Shown here piece by piece: positions 22,545 through 36,187 of a stretch of 64,000 bases of DNA. Position numbers and translations under genes: made by a program. The DNA is taken from the NCBI GenBank assembly GCA_907164885.2, contig OU015495.1, forward strand, positions 98,295,332 to 98,359,331. Direction: 5' to 3'. Source of the DNA: Dolomedes plantarius. Its lineage: Eukaryota; Arthropoda; Arachnida; Araneae; Dolomedidae. The notes beneath the pieces were generated by a model, which ran no database searches, was not told the DNA's origin, and saw only the letters and a program-made list of their open reading frames with translations. Position 1 is the first letter of the stretch, and each line of letters opens with the position of its first letter.

Positions 22545-24778
22545 TTAAAATAGGTAGGTAAATAAAAAAAGAGATGGACAGCTACAGTCTACGATGCTTA
22601 GCGGTTGAAGACCATATCTGTTCTTCATCCACCCCAACTGTGTAGGATCTTTCACGAAACCCAGCCACGCCTGAACTTGGAGGTAGACCCTCAGTGAGTG
22701 CTGCCGTGCTGCAGCCTCTGTTGGGGGGAGAATGGCGATGTTAGATGACACCTTGAACGCAGATGTTATGTACTGTCTATGTCGCAGTTTTTTAAGGAGG
22801 TCATTTGTTTGCCGGACCCATAGAGAGCAAGGATAAATTTTTCTCCTCCACTCACAACTGCCCCTAAATCAGCCTGAGGGTCTTTAAATATGTTGATGAG
22901 AGGTTCAAGGTCTGGTTCTTCTTCAGCGTTTTCACACACTTTATTTTGCCCTGGTTATATAGAGCTGGCGTCGTATCACAACCGCTCATGGCGTGTGAAA
23001 AAGGATATGGGCAGCTGTGAAAGTGTCGATCACACTTGGCGGGTGGTAAATGGTATTGCATGTACTTCCTTTTCCTGGCTTCAGGAAGTATACATTGGAA
23101 AGAGTACAGAGCCCAACCATTATGACAAGAAGGTCGATATCCTCTCCCACTACAGCCACTGTGTCACACTGAGATGCCAGGCTTATAGCTGTGACCACTA
23201 TCGGTCTGTCTGCATCTTCATGTGATTGGCTGCAGACAATGTTCGCTTCATCAAATTTTAAGATGAACATGCCTATAAATTGACTCTTGTTTTTTGAATT
23301 GGAGAGAAATTTCTCCTGTGATACAGTGGGAACCATTGTGTCAGTGAATATAATTTCTGTGGCATGCTTTATGTTTGATCTTCGCAAGCGCTCCACGTAT
23401 TTCGTGCTTTTCTCACAGTCTGAATAACCATCAAAAACTATTTGGACACTTGTCTTGTATTTGGACAAAGTGTATGAAACATATCTGTCACAAATGCCTG
23501 AAAAGCTCACGCCAGTTGGCCTCACTATACGGTGCAATAAAAACCCACCATCAATTACAAATGTGCACTTTTCCAGAACTGTGTTTTCTATAGGTTTGAA
23601 GGCTTTGTAGAGAGATGACATAGTTCCCTTCCTCATGCCTCTCTCATCAAACAAAGATAATGGGTAAGGACTCAGCTCGTACTTAAGGAATTCTTCTAAT
23701 TATTCTTCTGACTCTTTGGCAATGGTCATTCCTCGAAACAGAGTGGTTCAGTTGATGGGAACTGTTTGACCGTGAATATTTTCTGCGCACTTCATCATAG
23801 TGAGGGGGTTCACTCGATTGCTTCGTTTGAATTTAAGATCTGAAATCATCCCCAACAATGCGGTCCATGCCCTGAGTACCCACTTCTCTGGCCAAGTGAC
23901 AGTTGATCCTATCATCTACAACAATCCCTGTACTGATGGATATGAGTTCTGGAGTTTCTGGGAAAGGCGGGTGCTGCTCAAACCAATCCAACAGTTTCTT
24001 CATATCGTGACTGTCTCTTTTAATCTTTGAGTCTCGGCTATCAACATGTTGTTCTGAGGTACTGAAATTAATTCCTCAGTTGCCTTCCATTTCTGCACAC
24101 ACTTTTTGGAGTGAAGACATCTCCTGCGTCCATCTAGCTAAAATACTCGACGGAGTTACACCTCGTTGTCGAGTTAATCCACCATCACTTTTCATGTACT
24201 TCATGAGATTCTGTTCAATAGTCATGTCACTCCATGTGCCACTCCACAACTTATCAGTTCGGCGGACAATTAAAGCTCCATGTGAAGTGAAAGAGTTGAA
24301 TTCTTCCAGTGGCATCGTATTCTTCAATTTGTCCATGTCTTGGAGATTGAGTTGAGCACATTTCGCATATAGGAAATGGCCACTTGCGTGGAAATATGGC
24401 AGCATCTTGTGAATGATTTTAATATGGAGTTTCCAGTTACCAATTCTTTCAGATCCAATAAAATTCTTCACCAAATTATCATCTCAAAGTATTGAATCCA
24501 CAACTTAGCTGTAGGACCATGAAGCACTAATTGTTGAACCCGAGCTGCAAACTCCTTTTCAGGTTCTCTCACTAATTCACTTTCATGCGCTGTCAGAACC
24601 TCTGATCGGTCTCCACGGTACAAAATCTCCTCGAATTTAAGGTGAACTTCAGGGGAGATGGAGGTTGATTCAAGGATAATTTTAGCCAGAGTTGTATGAG
24701 CTAAGAAATGAGCTCTTACAGCCCTTGCATAGGCATGCCCTGTCATTATTTTTTCAGCACTGTGGACTGCATACACTG
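22545..24778 (-). pseudogene. FEN1/XPG-like nuclease-motif protein of a mobile element, broken
   Basis: Minus-strand gene readable in pieces. N-terminal piece 24468-24776 (AVHSAEKIMTGHAYARAVRAH ... GPTAKLWIQYFEM), then after a one-base shift 24076-24474 (NFIGSERIGNW ... RRTDKLWSGTWSDMTIEQNL, GGLTRQRGVTPSS). A TGA lies at 24076-24078, with sense continuing to TAA 23833-23835, then shifts and stops to 23655. The 222-codon piece 22986-23654 holds VIDGG (D35), IVFDG (D75), HEDADRPIV (E146-D149) and VVGEDIDLLV (D172, D174). A one-base shift near 22995 leads to HAMSGCDTTPALYNQGK (22864-23061), and the last piece is 22545-22751 (NIAILPPTEAAARQHSL). The order VIDG - EDAD - GEDID - GCD parallels the FEN1/XPG acidic motifs and their GCDY helical motif. 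I recall similar unnamed multicopy proteins in other invertebrates, often with a Cys-rich tail absent here. Nuclease activity is inferred only. Confidence 0.7.
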
Positions 24779-24831
24779 TATGAAACGGAAGTGATATTAT
24801 TATGAATAGGGAATGACTGTAGGGGACTTAC
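24776..24831 (-). other. Possible 56-nt intron at the 5' end of the nuclease-like gene
   Basis: On the minus strand a donor GTAAGT (24826-24831) follows TCTGGACCGG, and an acceptor TTTCATACAG ends at 24776, just before the readable N-terminal coding piece. An ATG-led short frame precedes the donor. Such a small intron is possible in animals, but there is no transcript evidence. Confidence 0.25.
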
Positions 24832-25127
24832 CCGGTCCAGAAATAAGTCTTAACTTTATACCAAATTCAAAGGAGGACATTCCCCCTTGAAAACCACAGA
24901 CCAACCTCTACAACAACGGTTAAGTTGATATATAATTAATAATTAGTACTTAATTAAATTGATGTATAATTAATAATTATATTAATTATTAATTATAAAA
25001 ACCAAATAAATAGTTTTTTTATAAGTCAATAGTGATAATATAGGTCTCTGCTGAATTTAGGGTGAAGGGCTCTTGACTTAGTGGTTACACGTAATATGAC
25101 ATAAATTTCAACGCGTTCTAGCAGGTA

Positions 25128-25612
25128 CACGGTTTGGCCAAAATAAGTGATTAAGGTGTGCAATTTGTAGAGAATTTAATGTAGTTTTATAAGAATCCAA
25201 GTTTTTTGTAATTACAAGCATAGTTTCTGAGTTACAAGCGAAACATTAACGAGAAAATTGGGTTTTCCACAAAGTAGGAAATTTTGGCCTTTTATTAGCA
25301 TGCTCTAGCGGCCAAACCGTTCAACCAAAAAGTAAAATTGAGGGGTGCTTTTTCTAGGAAATTTAATGTACTTTATTTTTTATACTGGAGTCTACCTCCA
25401 AAAAGTGCATATATTTATGACTTTTTGGCAAAAAATTGAAAAAAGGTCAAAAATTTTGAGGTTTTTTGCGATTTTTGTTGTGAAGCCATATCCGTGGGAT
25501 GGGGAAAAGTTGAAATTCGGATTCAGCAACCCAAAAAGCCTCTAGAACGAGTGAAAAAAAACTTCTATATTTTTTCCTGAAACAGGCACCTCCGCTGACA
25601 ATTTGACTGGAC
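25128..25612. repeat. Right inverted arm of the 3.7-kb element
   Basis: Inner end CACGGTTTGGCCAAAATAAG, outer end TTTGACTGGAC followed by TA. It differs from the left arm by small indels near the outer end (AACAGGCACCTCCGCTGAC in place of GGCCAAACCACAG), so the copies have been diverging since insertion. Confidence 0.85.
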
Positions 25613-25614
25613 TA

Positions 25615-28596
25615 AAATGCGATTATTGAATTATGAATAGCCCTAATGGATTGAAATATTTGAATTATTTAAAAAAAGACTTCATTTCAGGAATTAGCTT
25701 AAATTCTCCATAAACTATAAACTGAATAGTGACCCAGTGTGTTACTGTTGGTACAGTCTATAATAAAAGTCTTTTCTCAGTTTTTCAAATTTTCTTTTTG
25801 CCTCGATTCCTAACCAGGGACCTGTTATTTTGATCCTGGAAAAATAATTTTATTCCTTTTGATATTCACCTCGTGTTTGCCTATTTCTCTTCGCAAATTA
25901 TATTTTGTCAATACAGTGAGTGTTGAGTTTCATTTTTATACACGTTAGCATTTTAAAGTTACCTCAGGTGCATGCATACGGAAACGCATTGAAGGCTAAA
26001 TTATAATTTAAAATTTACAACTTAATTATTAAAACTCAACTAAAATGGCGAATAAGGAAACCATTAGTTTAAAAACGAAAAGAAGTTTAAAAAGAAAAGT
26101 TACCTCATGAATACTTCAATGGCGTATGTTTTTAAAACTCTTGAAAATTAAAAGACTTATACGTTAATGTAATATATTAGCATTTATCGTACGCGATGTT
26201 CCACGAGGAGAGTTGTTTTCCACTCGCAATGAGCGGTTACGAAATGTATTCTCTACTGCAAAATAAAACACTCAAAGGTTATTACAAACTGCGATTCAAA
26301 ATAATTAGCCAACAACACCTATAGACCTAAGGACATGATAACCTAATGAAAAAAAAACAGTTAAACATTTTGCTATTCTAGTTGAAAGCGTTAAAGTTAG
26401 TAATCAGTGGGACAGAAAAAGAATAGTTATGTTAGGTTCATTTACGCAAACGTATACGTTTAAAAATTTAAAAATAAAACTACATTATGACATCAAAAAT
26501 ACTTGGAAGCATAATGCAATCGGACTTATTTAATGAAGTCGAAACAATTCTGAAAAACGTTCAGAAACCACATCGATGCTAATTATACATCTGATCTACA
26601 AACTAATCGAAAGGCGTGTAATCTTGACGACTTCTAAAATCGTTCTCCCCATTAGGTTTAGATCCCAAGGCAGATTTTTGTGGTTGAAGACTTGTGGCCG
26701 CTTCTGGATTTTTTGGAACAAGTTATGGGGTATAATTATATCCTAACACTGACAGAGCAGGAGATTCGAGTAGACTTTCACAGGCCCAATAAGGAAATGC
26801 AAAATGGACAGTTAGCTCTATCCTCTGAGAGAGCAACAGGGAATTTCCAGGGAAATAAAAGGAAGGGGTGTTATGCAAATTAAAAAAATAAGACAGAAAA
26901 GGCATTGATGTGTTGATTTGGCATTGATTTGGCATTGATGTGTTGAGTATAATTTGTGTATTAGTACATTTAATTACTATCTATCCGCCATATTTTTGAC
27001 GGGTACCAACTAGTTTTTTTTAATTTGTGATTCTTATACTTTGGACCTTTCTTTTTCCAAAACTGTTTTACTTTTTTCTCTACGTGATTTAGAAGAAATT
27101 TTATAGCCATTATAAAACATATCGTTTGATTCAAAATCAAACCGGAAGTAGAACTTCGTAACAGCAAAACAATATTTGAGAGTTTTAACCTTTGTTAAGC
27201 TGTAGTAAAGTAAGTTGTAGTAAATTAATTAATTAGTAATATATAAATCAATAAATAAATTAAATAATATATAGATATGTATTATAAATATAATATAAAT
27301 TTCAAACGTTTCTTGAAGTCAGGTAACTTTCAAGAACAGCAAAACAATGTTTGAGAGTTTAACCTTTGTTGCCACTCTCTGCTTCTCTTTAGAGTAAAAA
27401 AAATTTCAAGAATCCAATATAAAAATAACGCTCGCCCATGAAGTATTTATTTTGATAAAGATACATTTCCCTTTTAAAAAAAAATTAATAAACTGAACAA
27501 ATGAACTTTTAAAATGAAAATGGCAACAAAGATCGTTTGCTTACAATCGTGAATTTGAGTTTTGGTATGATTCATTTACTAATTATTGACCGATTTTAAT
27601 TATTTTAGGATTTTTGAGACCGCCTGAGGGTGGGTAAGGAGAATTTTGAATTTGATTTTAGTTTCTTTTAAATTATTTTTACATCTTTCCTCTGTTAGGG
27701 CTAATAGCGAGATACATAGGGGTGATTCTCGGGCAATGTAACAGCTTCCATCCATTTACTGTTGTCACCTTTATGCTTTTAAGGGCTTTTCATCACTGTT
27801 GAATTATCAGCTTTAAAATTCAATTAAAAATCGAAATTTTAAGATAGAGACTTGAAATGAGGTTTATATGAATAAGAAAGCTTTTAGTTTCCAGATGATG
27901 TAAATATTTTCTTTGTAAGATAAAAACTCGAGGAGCATCGATATTATATCCACATATGGGACGATATTTCTTGAAAAACTGTGTTTCATTTTTTGATGAA
28001 AATATTAGTCTTTTTAAAAAATTTTTAAACAAATGAGGTCTAGTTTGAAAGAGAAATGTCTGTACTCTTAGACTGTAAAAAGATCAAAATTTTACGATCA
28101 TTTTTTGACGACTTTTCATAATCTGAAGATGAAAAAGTCAATATTTTCCCACAAAACATAAAATAAAAAAAAAACTTAAAGTCCGACGAAGATGAGAAAT
28201 GTCTTACTTTGGTTCCCCCATTTTTCTGCATCCATTGGTATCGCTCTCGACCCCATACCCCCAGCGGTTTCGGAGGAGATAGCGTGACAAGCTTTTCACA
28301 GCGGTGACGGCAGCGGGAGTTACTTTTTTTTAGAATAGAGAGATGTTTTGTATCGCTATACTTTAGATACAGAATAAAATATCAGATAAATCACAAGAGA
28401 AAATAAGCGGTTTATTAATTCTTCCAGCCTTTGAAAATAAATTCAGAATAGCAAAAGCTGTGATAAAATGGTATCCCCTTGCAAGTTACTTCTGTAGGAA
28501 CTGAAAAGTCAAAATATAATCTGCAATCTTGGCGGGGCAAATCTCGCTGGAAGAAGACTAGAGACCCCATAAGTCTGCTGCCTACGCTGTTTTCTG
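25615..28596. other. A+T-rich DNA with one local direct repeat
   Basis: No gene recognised. The only structure is a ~36-base direct repeat described separately (27160 and 27335) and short GGCATTGAT repeats near 26900-26945. Frames at 26680-27167 and 27820-28231 have no motifs. Confidence 0.4.
27160..27370. repeat. 36-bp direct repeat flanking AT-rich spacer
   Basis: AACAGCAAAACAATATTTGA...CCTTTGTT (27160-27196) recurs at 27335-27370 with one substitution and one base missing. The ~138 bases between are A+T-rich and contain TAAATTAATTAATTAG. Confidence 0.7.
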
Positions 28597-28599
28597 TTA

Positions 28600-28764
28600 G
28601 GCTCGGTGTACACGAGCGATCCGGTGTCGTTGCGGCACCGCAGTTGCGATCAGGAGTACATAGACGACGCCTACGTCCGTGTGAGTCGGTTAGTTCAACT
28701 CTATGTACTCCTGATCGCAACTGCGGTGCCGCAACGACACCGGATCGCTCGTGTGCACCGAGCC
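28600..28764. mobile_element. Near-perfect foldback MITE, TTA target
   Basis: 165 bp: two 65-base arms differing at one position, around a 35-base centre. Outer end GGCTCGGTGTACACGAGCG. Flanked by TTA (28597-28599 and 28765-28767). Its G+C content is far above the surroundings. No coding capacity: long frames crossing it on both strands (28415-28886) are artefacts of the palindrome. The TTA duplication suggests PIF/Harbinger mobilisation. One mismatch in 65 points to recent insertion or arm conversion. Confidence 0.9.
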
Positions 28765-28767
28765 TTA

Positions 28768-32314
<3,547 letters not shown>

Positions 32315-32918
32315 TTGCACTTAGTGCTCTTTTTCAAACTAAGAATATCATATGTTCACGAAAACAGCTCTGGTCCTCCAGAAATGCCATATAGATGCCC
32401 CATTCACATAATTAGCAATAAACACGTTCTGTTTATTGCCAATAATCATCTATTGCACAGCCAAAACCTACTCCTACCTCATACGCTTGTTAATATCAGA
32501 ATTGATGGTTATGAACAATTAAGAGTCAAGCGGGAATTTAATGACGTAACTCTCACTGTAGAAGCGGAATGGTATAATTCCCCGCGGTGTGTGGTCAAAA
32601 ATATATCTATTGGAAAGGCTGCAGAGGCAGGGATAAATAGGGGCTTGTACACAAGGAGGAAATAGAAGAATAGCTGTAGGTGTGGCCATTGATATCGATC
32701 AAAAGTCTATAAATATTGCAAGATAGATGATCGATATTTTATGGCCCTCAGTAAAACCTTCAGATGATAAGGGTCAAAGTGGCATTGCAAATGAAAATTA
32801 TGGTGGGGAGGTACTTCGTAGACTATGGACAGGAGCAGTATAATAAGGAACCAATTGGGGCAGGAACTACTGAGAGAAAAACAGCCCACTGCCCAATAAA
32901 AAAAAGAGGTGGGCCAGA

Positions 32919-33068
32919 ATGCCCCCCCCCCGTAAACGGACAACAGCCCCTCCAAGTAAGAAAGAAAAAGCAGAGAAGGTCCAGAATTTCCTCCGGCTGT
33001 CTTTTTCCTAGAGCTCAGATTATACAGATTATGAGTCAGATTATGAGTCGAGACTCAGATTATGAGTC
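32919..33068 (+). pseudogene. Possible remnant: basic leader plus SDY-repeat frame
   Basis: From an ATG at 32919 the frame reads MPPPRKRTTAPPSKKEK and reaches an amber stop after LRLSFS. Beyond it the same frame gives SSDYTDYESDYESR and stops. A basic start followed by an acidic SDYE repeat is unlike the surrounding random frames and suggests part of a decayed gene. I do not recognise the family. The overlapping 162-codon frame (32764-33252) uses a different phase. Low confidence. Confidence 0.25.
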
Positions 33069-33071
33069 TCG
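33015..33071. repeat. CAGATTATGAGT short tandem repeat
   Basis: Four imperfect copies of CAGATTATGAGT, the last two embedded in a palindrome-like GAGTCGAGACTC...GAGTCTCGACT. Confidence 0.7.
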
Positions 33072-33259
33072 ACTGCCTCAGAGTTTAGGATTAGTGCCGG
33101 TAACCCGCCAAGATGTTCCGGTATATGACGTGATTTTGGGCCCTTGTCGTCGATGCCATCTTTCATCGCTGCATACTTCAGCTGTAGTAAGTGCCTCCCC
33201 ATATACTATAAAAAATTATTACTTTGACCAGATAGTTTGCCTCTGCTTCTGAGTCCTCG

Positions 33260-34640
33260 TTTGTAAAATTTTAATATGAAAGGGAATATTGTGCTAGTAG
33301 CAATTACACTTTAAATGAATTTTGTGATTTATTAAATACGATGTAAATGTATGTTAAAGGCCAATGTTCTGTCTTCCTTGCTTGCGCCAACACACGCATG
33401 CATACATTGTTTTAAGGTTATTTAACTACCAATACTCACCCTATAATCTTAATCAAGTGAACTGCCGGGAGTCGCACATACAAGTACTATGATGAGGTCT
33501 AGCCAATTAAAAAAACTCTAACCTCTGGGGATCAAAGAATGAGTTATCCAATTTATCTATTCCCGAAAGAAAGAATCCGGTCGCTCTTAGTTCTAAGCCA
33601 TGTGTGTGTGTGTACACGTGAGAAAGATAAGAGAGAGTATTTACTTTTAATACTAACAAAACCAAGAAAGACTTGTTGTGTAAGTCCCACATGCCACCCC
33701 AATTTCAAACATTTTACACTTTCGAAAGTAGTTGAGATTCGATTGGTACCATGTAGCCATTACACGAGAGAGCTAGTATGAGACAGATAAAAACCTTCCA
33801 AGAAACAAAACTTGAGATTTTGATCTAAAAAAAAAGTGAGAGACGATGAAAATAAAGAATTCTCTTTATACCCTTAAGAGAACCTCGGGAGAGAAAGAGT
33901 TCCAACATTCATTGCCGATCCGTGGGCAATTCGGTGTTTAATGTCCGTTTACACACCACATTTACGGCTGCAGGTAATGTTTAGATAATATGAAAAGGTG
34001 ATTCATCAACCTCCTTTTCAAACGTATACTTATACACGTAGACAACTTGATGTTGATCGATAGCATAGTCAAGCGAGAGCAAATGAATGACGGTAATTTG
34101 AAAAAGTATTTTTTATTCTTAACGCAGAGAGTGAAAATTGTCTTGAACTGATCAGCTTTACGCGTAAGTAATGTCTCAGTCCACCAATGAACTACATTAA
34201 TTGGGCAATTAAGATATCGTATAATTATATTTATGCTGTAGTTAACGATAATTTGAAGTAACTTTAAAAACTGGTTAAAGCAGTGGTTCTCGATCGTTTT
34301 TTGTTTATAACGCATGGTCAGGTTTCTCTTATGATACATATAATAATGCATTCAAATGTATCGAAATTTTGTACGTAGTACTTATAAAAGTCATTTGCAG
34401 AGTTAATTGATATAAAGCGTGTAATAAGCCTGCTTGAACTTTATCAAATGCAATGTACGAGCATTACGTTCACTCATCTCTAGTCTTGAACTAATGAACC
34501 CATTTTGTTGGGAAGATGTTGTGGCTCTCCCTTCGCGGGGGTTCTTTATATGGCATAGGGACAATGAGGTATAAAGTCTTCTCTTTACGACACAAACACA
34601 AATATTTATTTACAGTTTAACATAAAATTACAGAACAATC
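33260..34640. other. A+T-rich DNA with a possible lone hAT end
   Basis: CAGTGGTTCTCGATCGTTTT at 34281 resembles a hAT terminus but no partner was found. The open frame 33962-34351 (-) overlaps it and has no motif. Nothing else seen. Confidence 0.35.
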
Positions 34641-34642
34641 AG

Positions 34643-35100
34643 CCAGAGGTGGACGAGCCTACAGTATTTCACCAGACCCCTGCTCTTACACTCTCGATTC
34701 TAATTAAAAAATAATTAATTCACCAGAGGTGGACGAGCCTACAGCATCTCACCAGACCTCCGATCACACACTCTCGCTTCTAATTAAAGAATAATTGAAT
34801 CGGTCATTTTGAAAAGGGGTCATCTCCACTTTCCTCCAACTTTTCTGGCGGCCCCCAAGTTTTTTTTTAAAATTAACAAATTATATTTTTGCATCAGGAT
34901 TGATGCCTTATAAACATAAATACTGAATTTATTCTAAGTTATATTTAACTAATGCATGAAGGCGAGTTATAGTTTTTTGCTTCTCATTAAAAATTTTTTA
35001 AAAATGGAGAAGATCTCTTTTTAAAATGACCGATTCAATTCACCAGAGTTGGACGAGCCTACAGTATCTCGCCAGACCACCGCTCATATTCGTTAGACCC
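34643..35100. repeat. 80-bp tandem repeat interrupted by an insertion
   Basis: Three copies of CCAGAGGTGGACGAGCCTAC start at 34643, 34723 and 35043. The first two are exactly 80 bases apart. The third is displaced by an extra 240 bases, the length of the inverted-repeat insertion at 34797-35036. The third unit diverges after about 60 bases. Confidence 0.85.
34797..35036. mobile_element. 240-bp MITE inside the tandem repeat
   Basis: The ends GAATCGGTCATTTTGAAAAG (left) and GAATCGGTCATTTTAAAAAG (right, complemented) are inverted repeats of about 30 bases. The element sits between ATAATT and AATTCA, the same bases that are contiguous in the uninterrupted neighbouring unit. This fixes its boundaries but leaves no clear net target duplication. 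Confidence 0.7.
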
Positions 35101-36027
35101 CCTCTCTTTCTCTATCTCTTCATCCCCACAAGTTTTTACTCCCACGTCAGCCAATCACTCTGATTAGAGAGGGGAGGATCACGGGGTACGCCACCTGCGT
35201 TTTATGTAGCTTTCATTCTCAAATATTACACTACAGAGGAGTTAGAGATACCCGGACTGTTGCGATAGTGGTTAAGCTTTATACTTCTCACAGCTAGGGA
35301 CCAATAAACGATAAACGTCACGCATGGAAAAAATACAGTGGGTTCATTGCTCTCTCGTTATGGCAACGTCAACACACGACACTCTATACACATTAAAGAA
35401 AAATTTCTCGGTAGTTTTACATTATCATGAATGGCAACATTATTTCTCGAATATCTTGAGGCTAAAAAAGGCCCATAATGGAAGCGAATCACTGCTGATA
35501 CAAATGCGAGATATGCACGTTAAACTCATTATGAGAAGGAATTTTTGTAGTCGCTACTCAAGACATTAAAAATCACTCCAGTAAGAGATATTTAGAATCC
35601 AAATTACGATACACTATACAAAATACTTTATTGCATCAAAGAACCCATAACAAGAGCAAAATAATCTATTGTAAGAAGACAAGAGAGCAAGGATCTCGAT
35701 GAAGCTCATGCAACTGAAGTACAGATTTACATAGTTGTTTAAATATTGTGACAACCATAGACACTTGCCCCTCGTCCAATTCTATTTGCGGAGCCCCTTA
35801 AACTGAATAAATAAACAACTTCGTTGACTCACACAACCGAGAATGATATTTCAGATTCCCAGTGAAAACTTCGAGTTTAACAAAATTATGTTCAATTACT
35901 GCAAGTTTAATAATCCGCAGGCTTAAATAACTATTAACTCTTTTTTTTCTACACCAGTGGTGACTTTACTACCTCATACAATAATGACACTGGTACAAAC
36001 AGTGACAACAGAGATTAAAGATCGTAT
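35101..36027. other. Unassigned DNA
   Basis: No gene recognised. An 81-codon frame at 35324-35569 (+) has no known motif. Confidence 0.35.
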
Positions 36028-36029
36028 TA

Positions 36030-36185
36030 CAGTGAAATCTCGATCGATCGTTCTCCGAATCATCGTTTTCCCGTGTCTGTCGTTTATTTCACGCAGTCCC
36101 GGCGATCACTTTGCCCTGTTATATTCCCGCATTTATCGTTCAACTTTCTCGGTCCCTTGAAAAACGATAGATCGAGATTCCACTG
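36030..36185. mobile_element. pogo/Tigger-like MITE
   Basis: 156 bp with termini CAGTGAAATCTCGATCGATCG and (right, complemented) CAGTGGAATCTCGATCTATCG, both flanked by TA (36028-36029, 36186-36187). TA duplication and CAGTG ends fit a pogo/Tigger or other Tc1/mariner-type source. Non-coding. Confidence 0.8.
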
Positions 36186-36187
36186 TA

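Larger units (their letters stand above)
21913..25612 (-). mobile_element. 3.7-kb long-TIR element with a FEN1/XPG-like gene
   Basis: Inverted arms of about 480 bp (21913-22394 and 25128-25612) enclose about 2.7 kb. The termini are GTCCAGTCAAA on both ends, with TA on each outer side (21911-21912 and 25613-25614). The arms share long blocks such as CCCACGGATATGGCTTCACA and its complement, with scattered substitutions and small indels. The interior carries one minus-strand gene, broken by several lesions, whose product has nuclease-type acidic motifs and no recognisable DDE/RNase-H transposase. AT-rich spacers with TTAATTAATTAT runs separate the gene from each arm. The element is inactive in this copy. 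Whether the gene drives its movement, or is cargo of a deleted element, cannot be decided from one copy. Confidence 0.85.
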
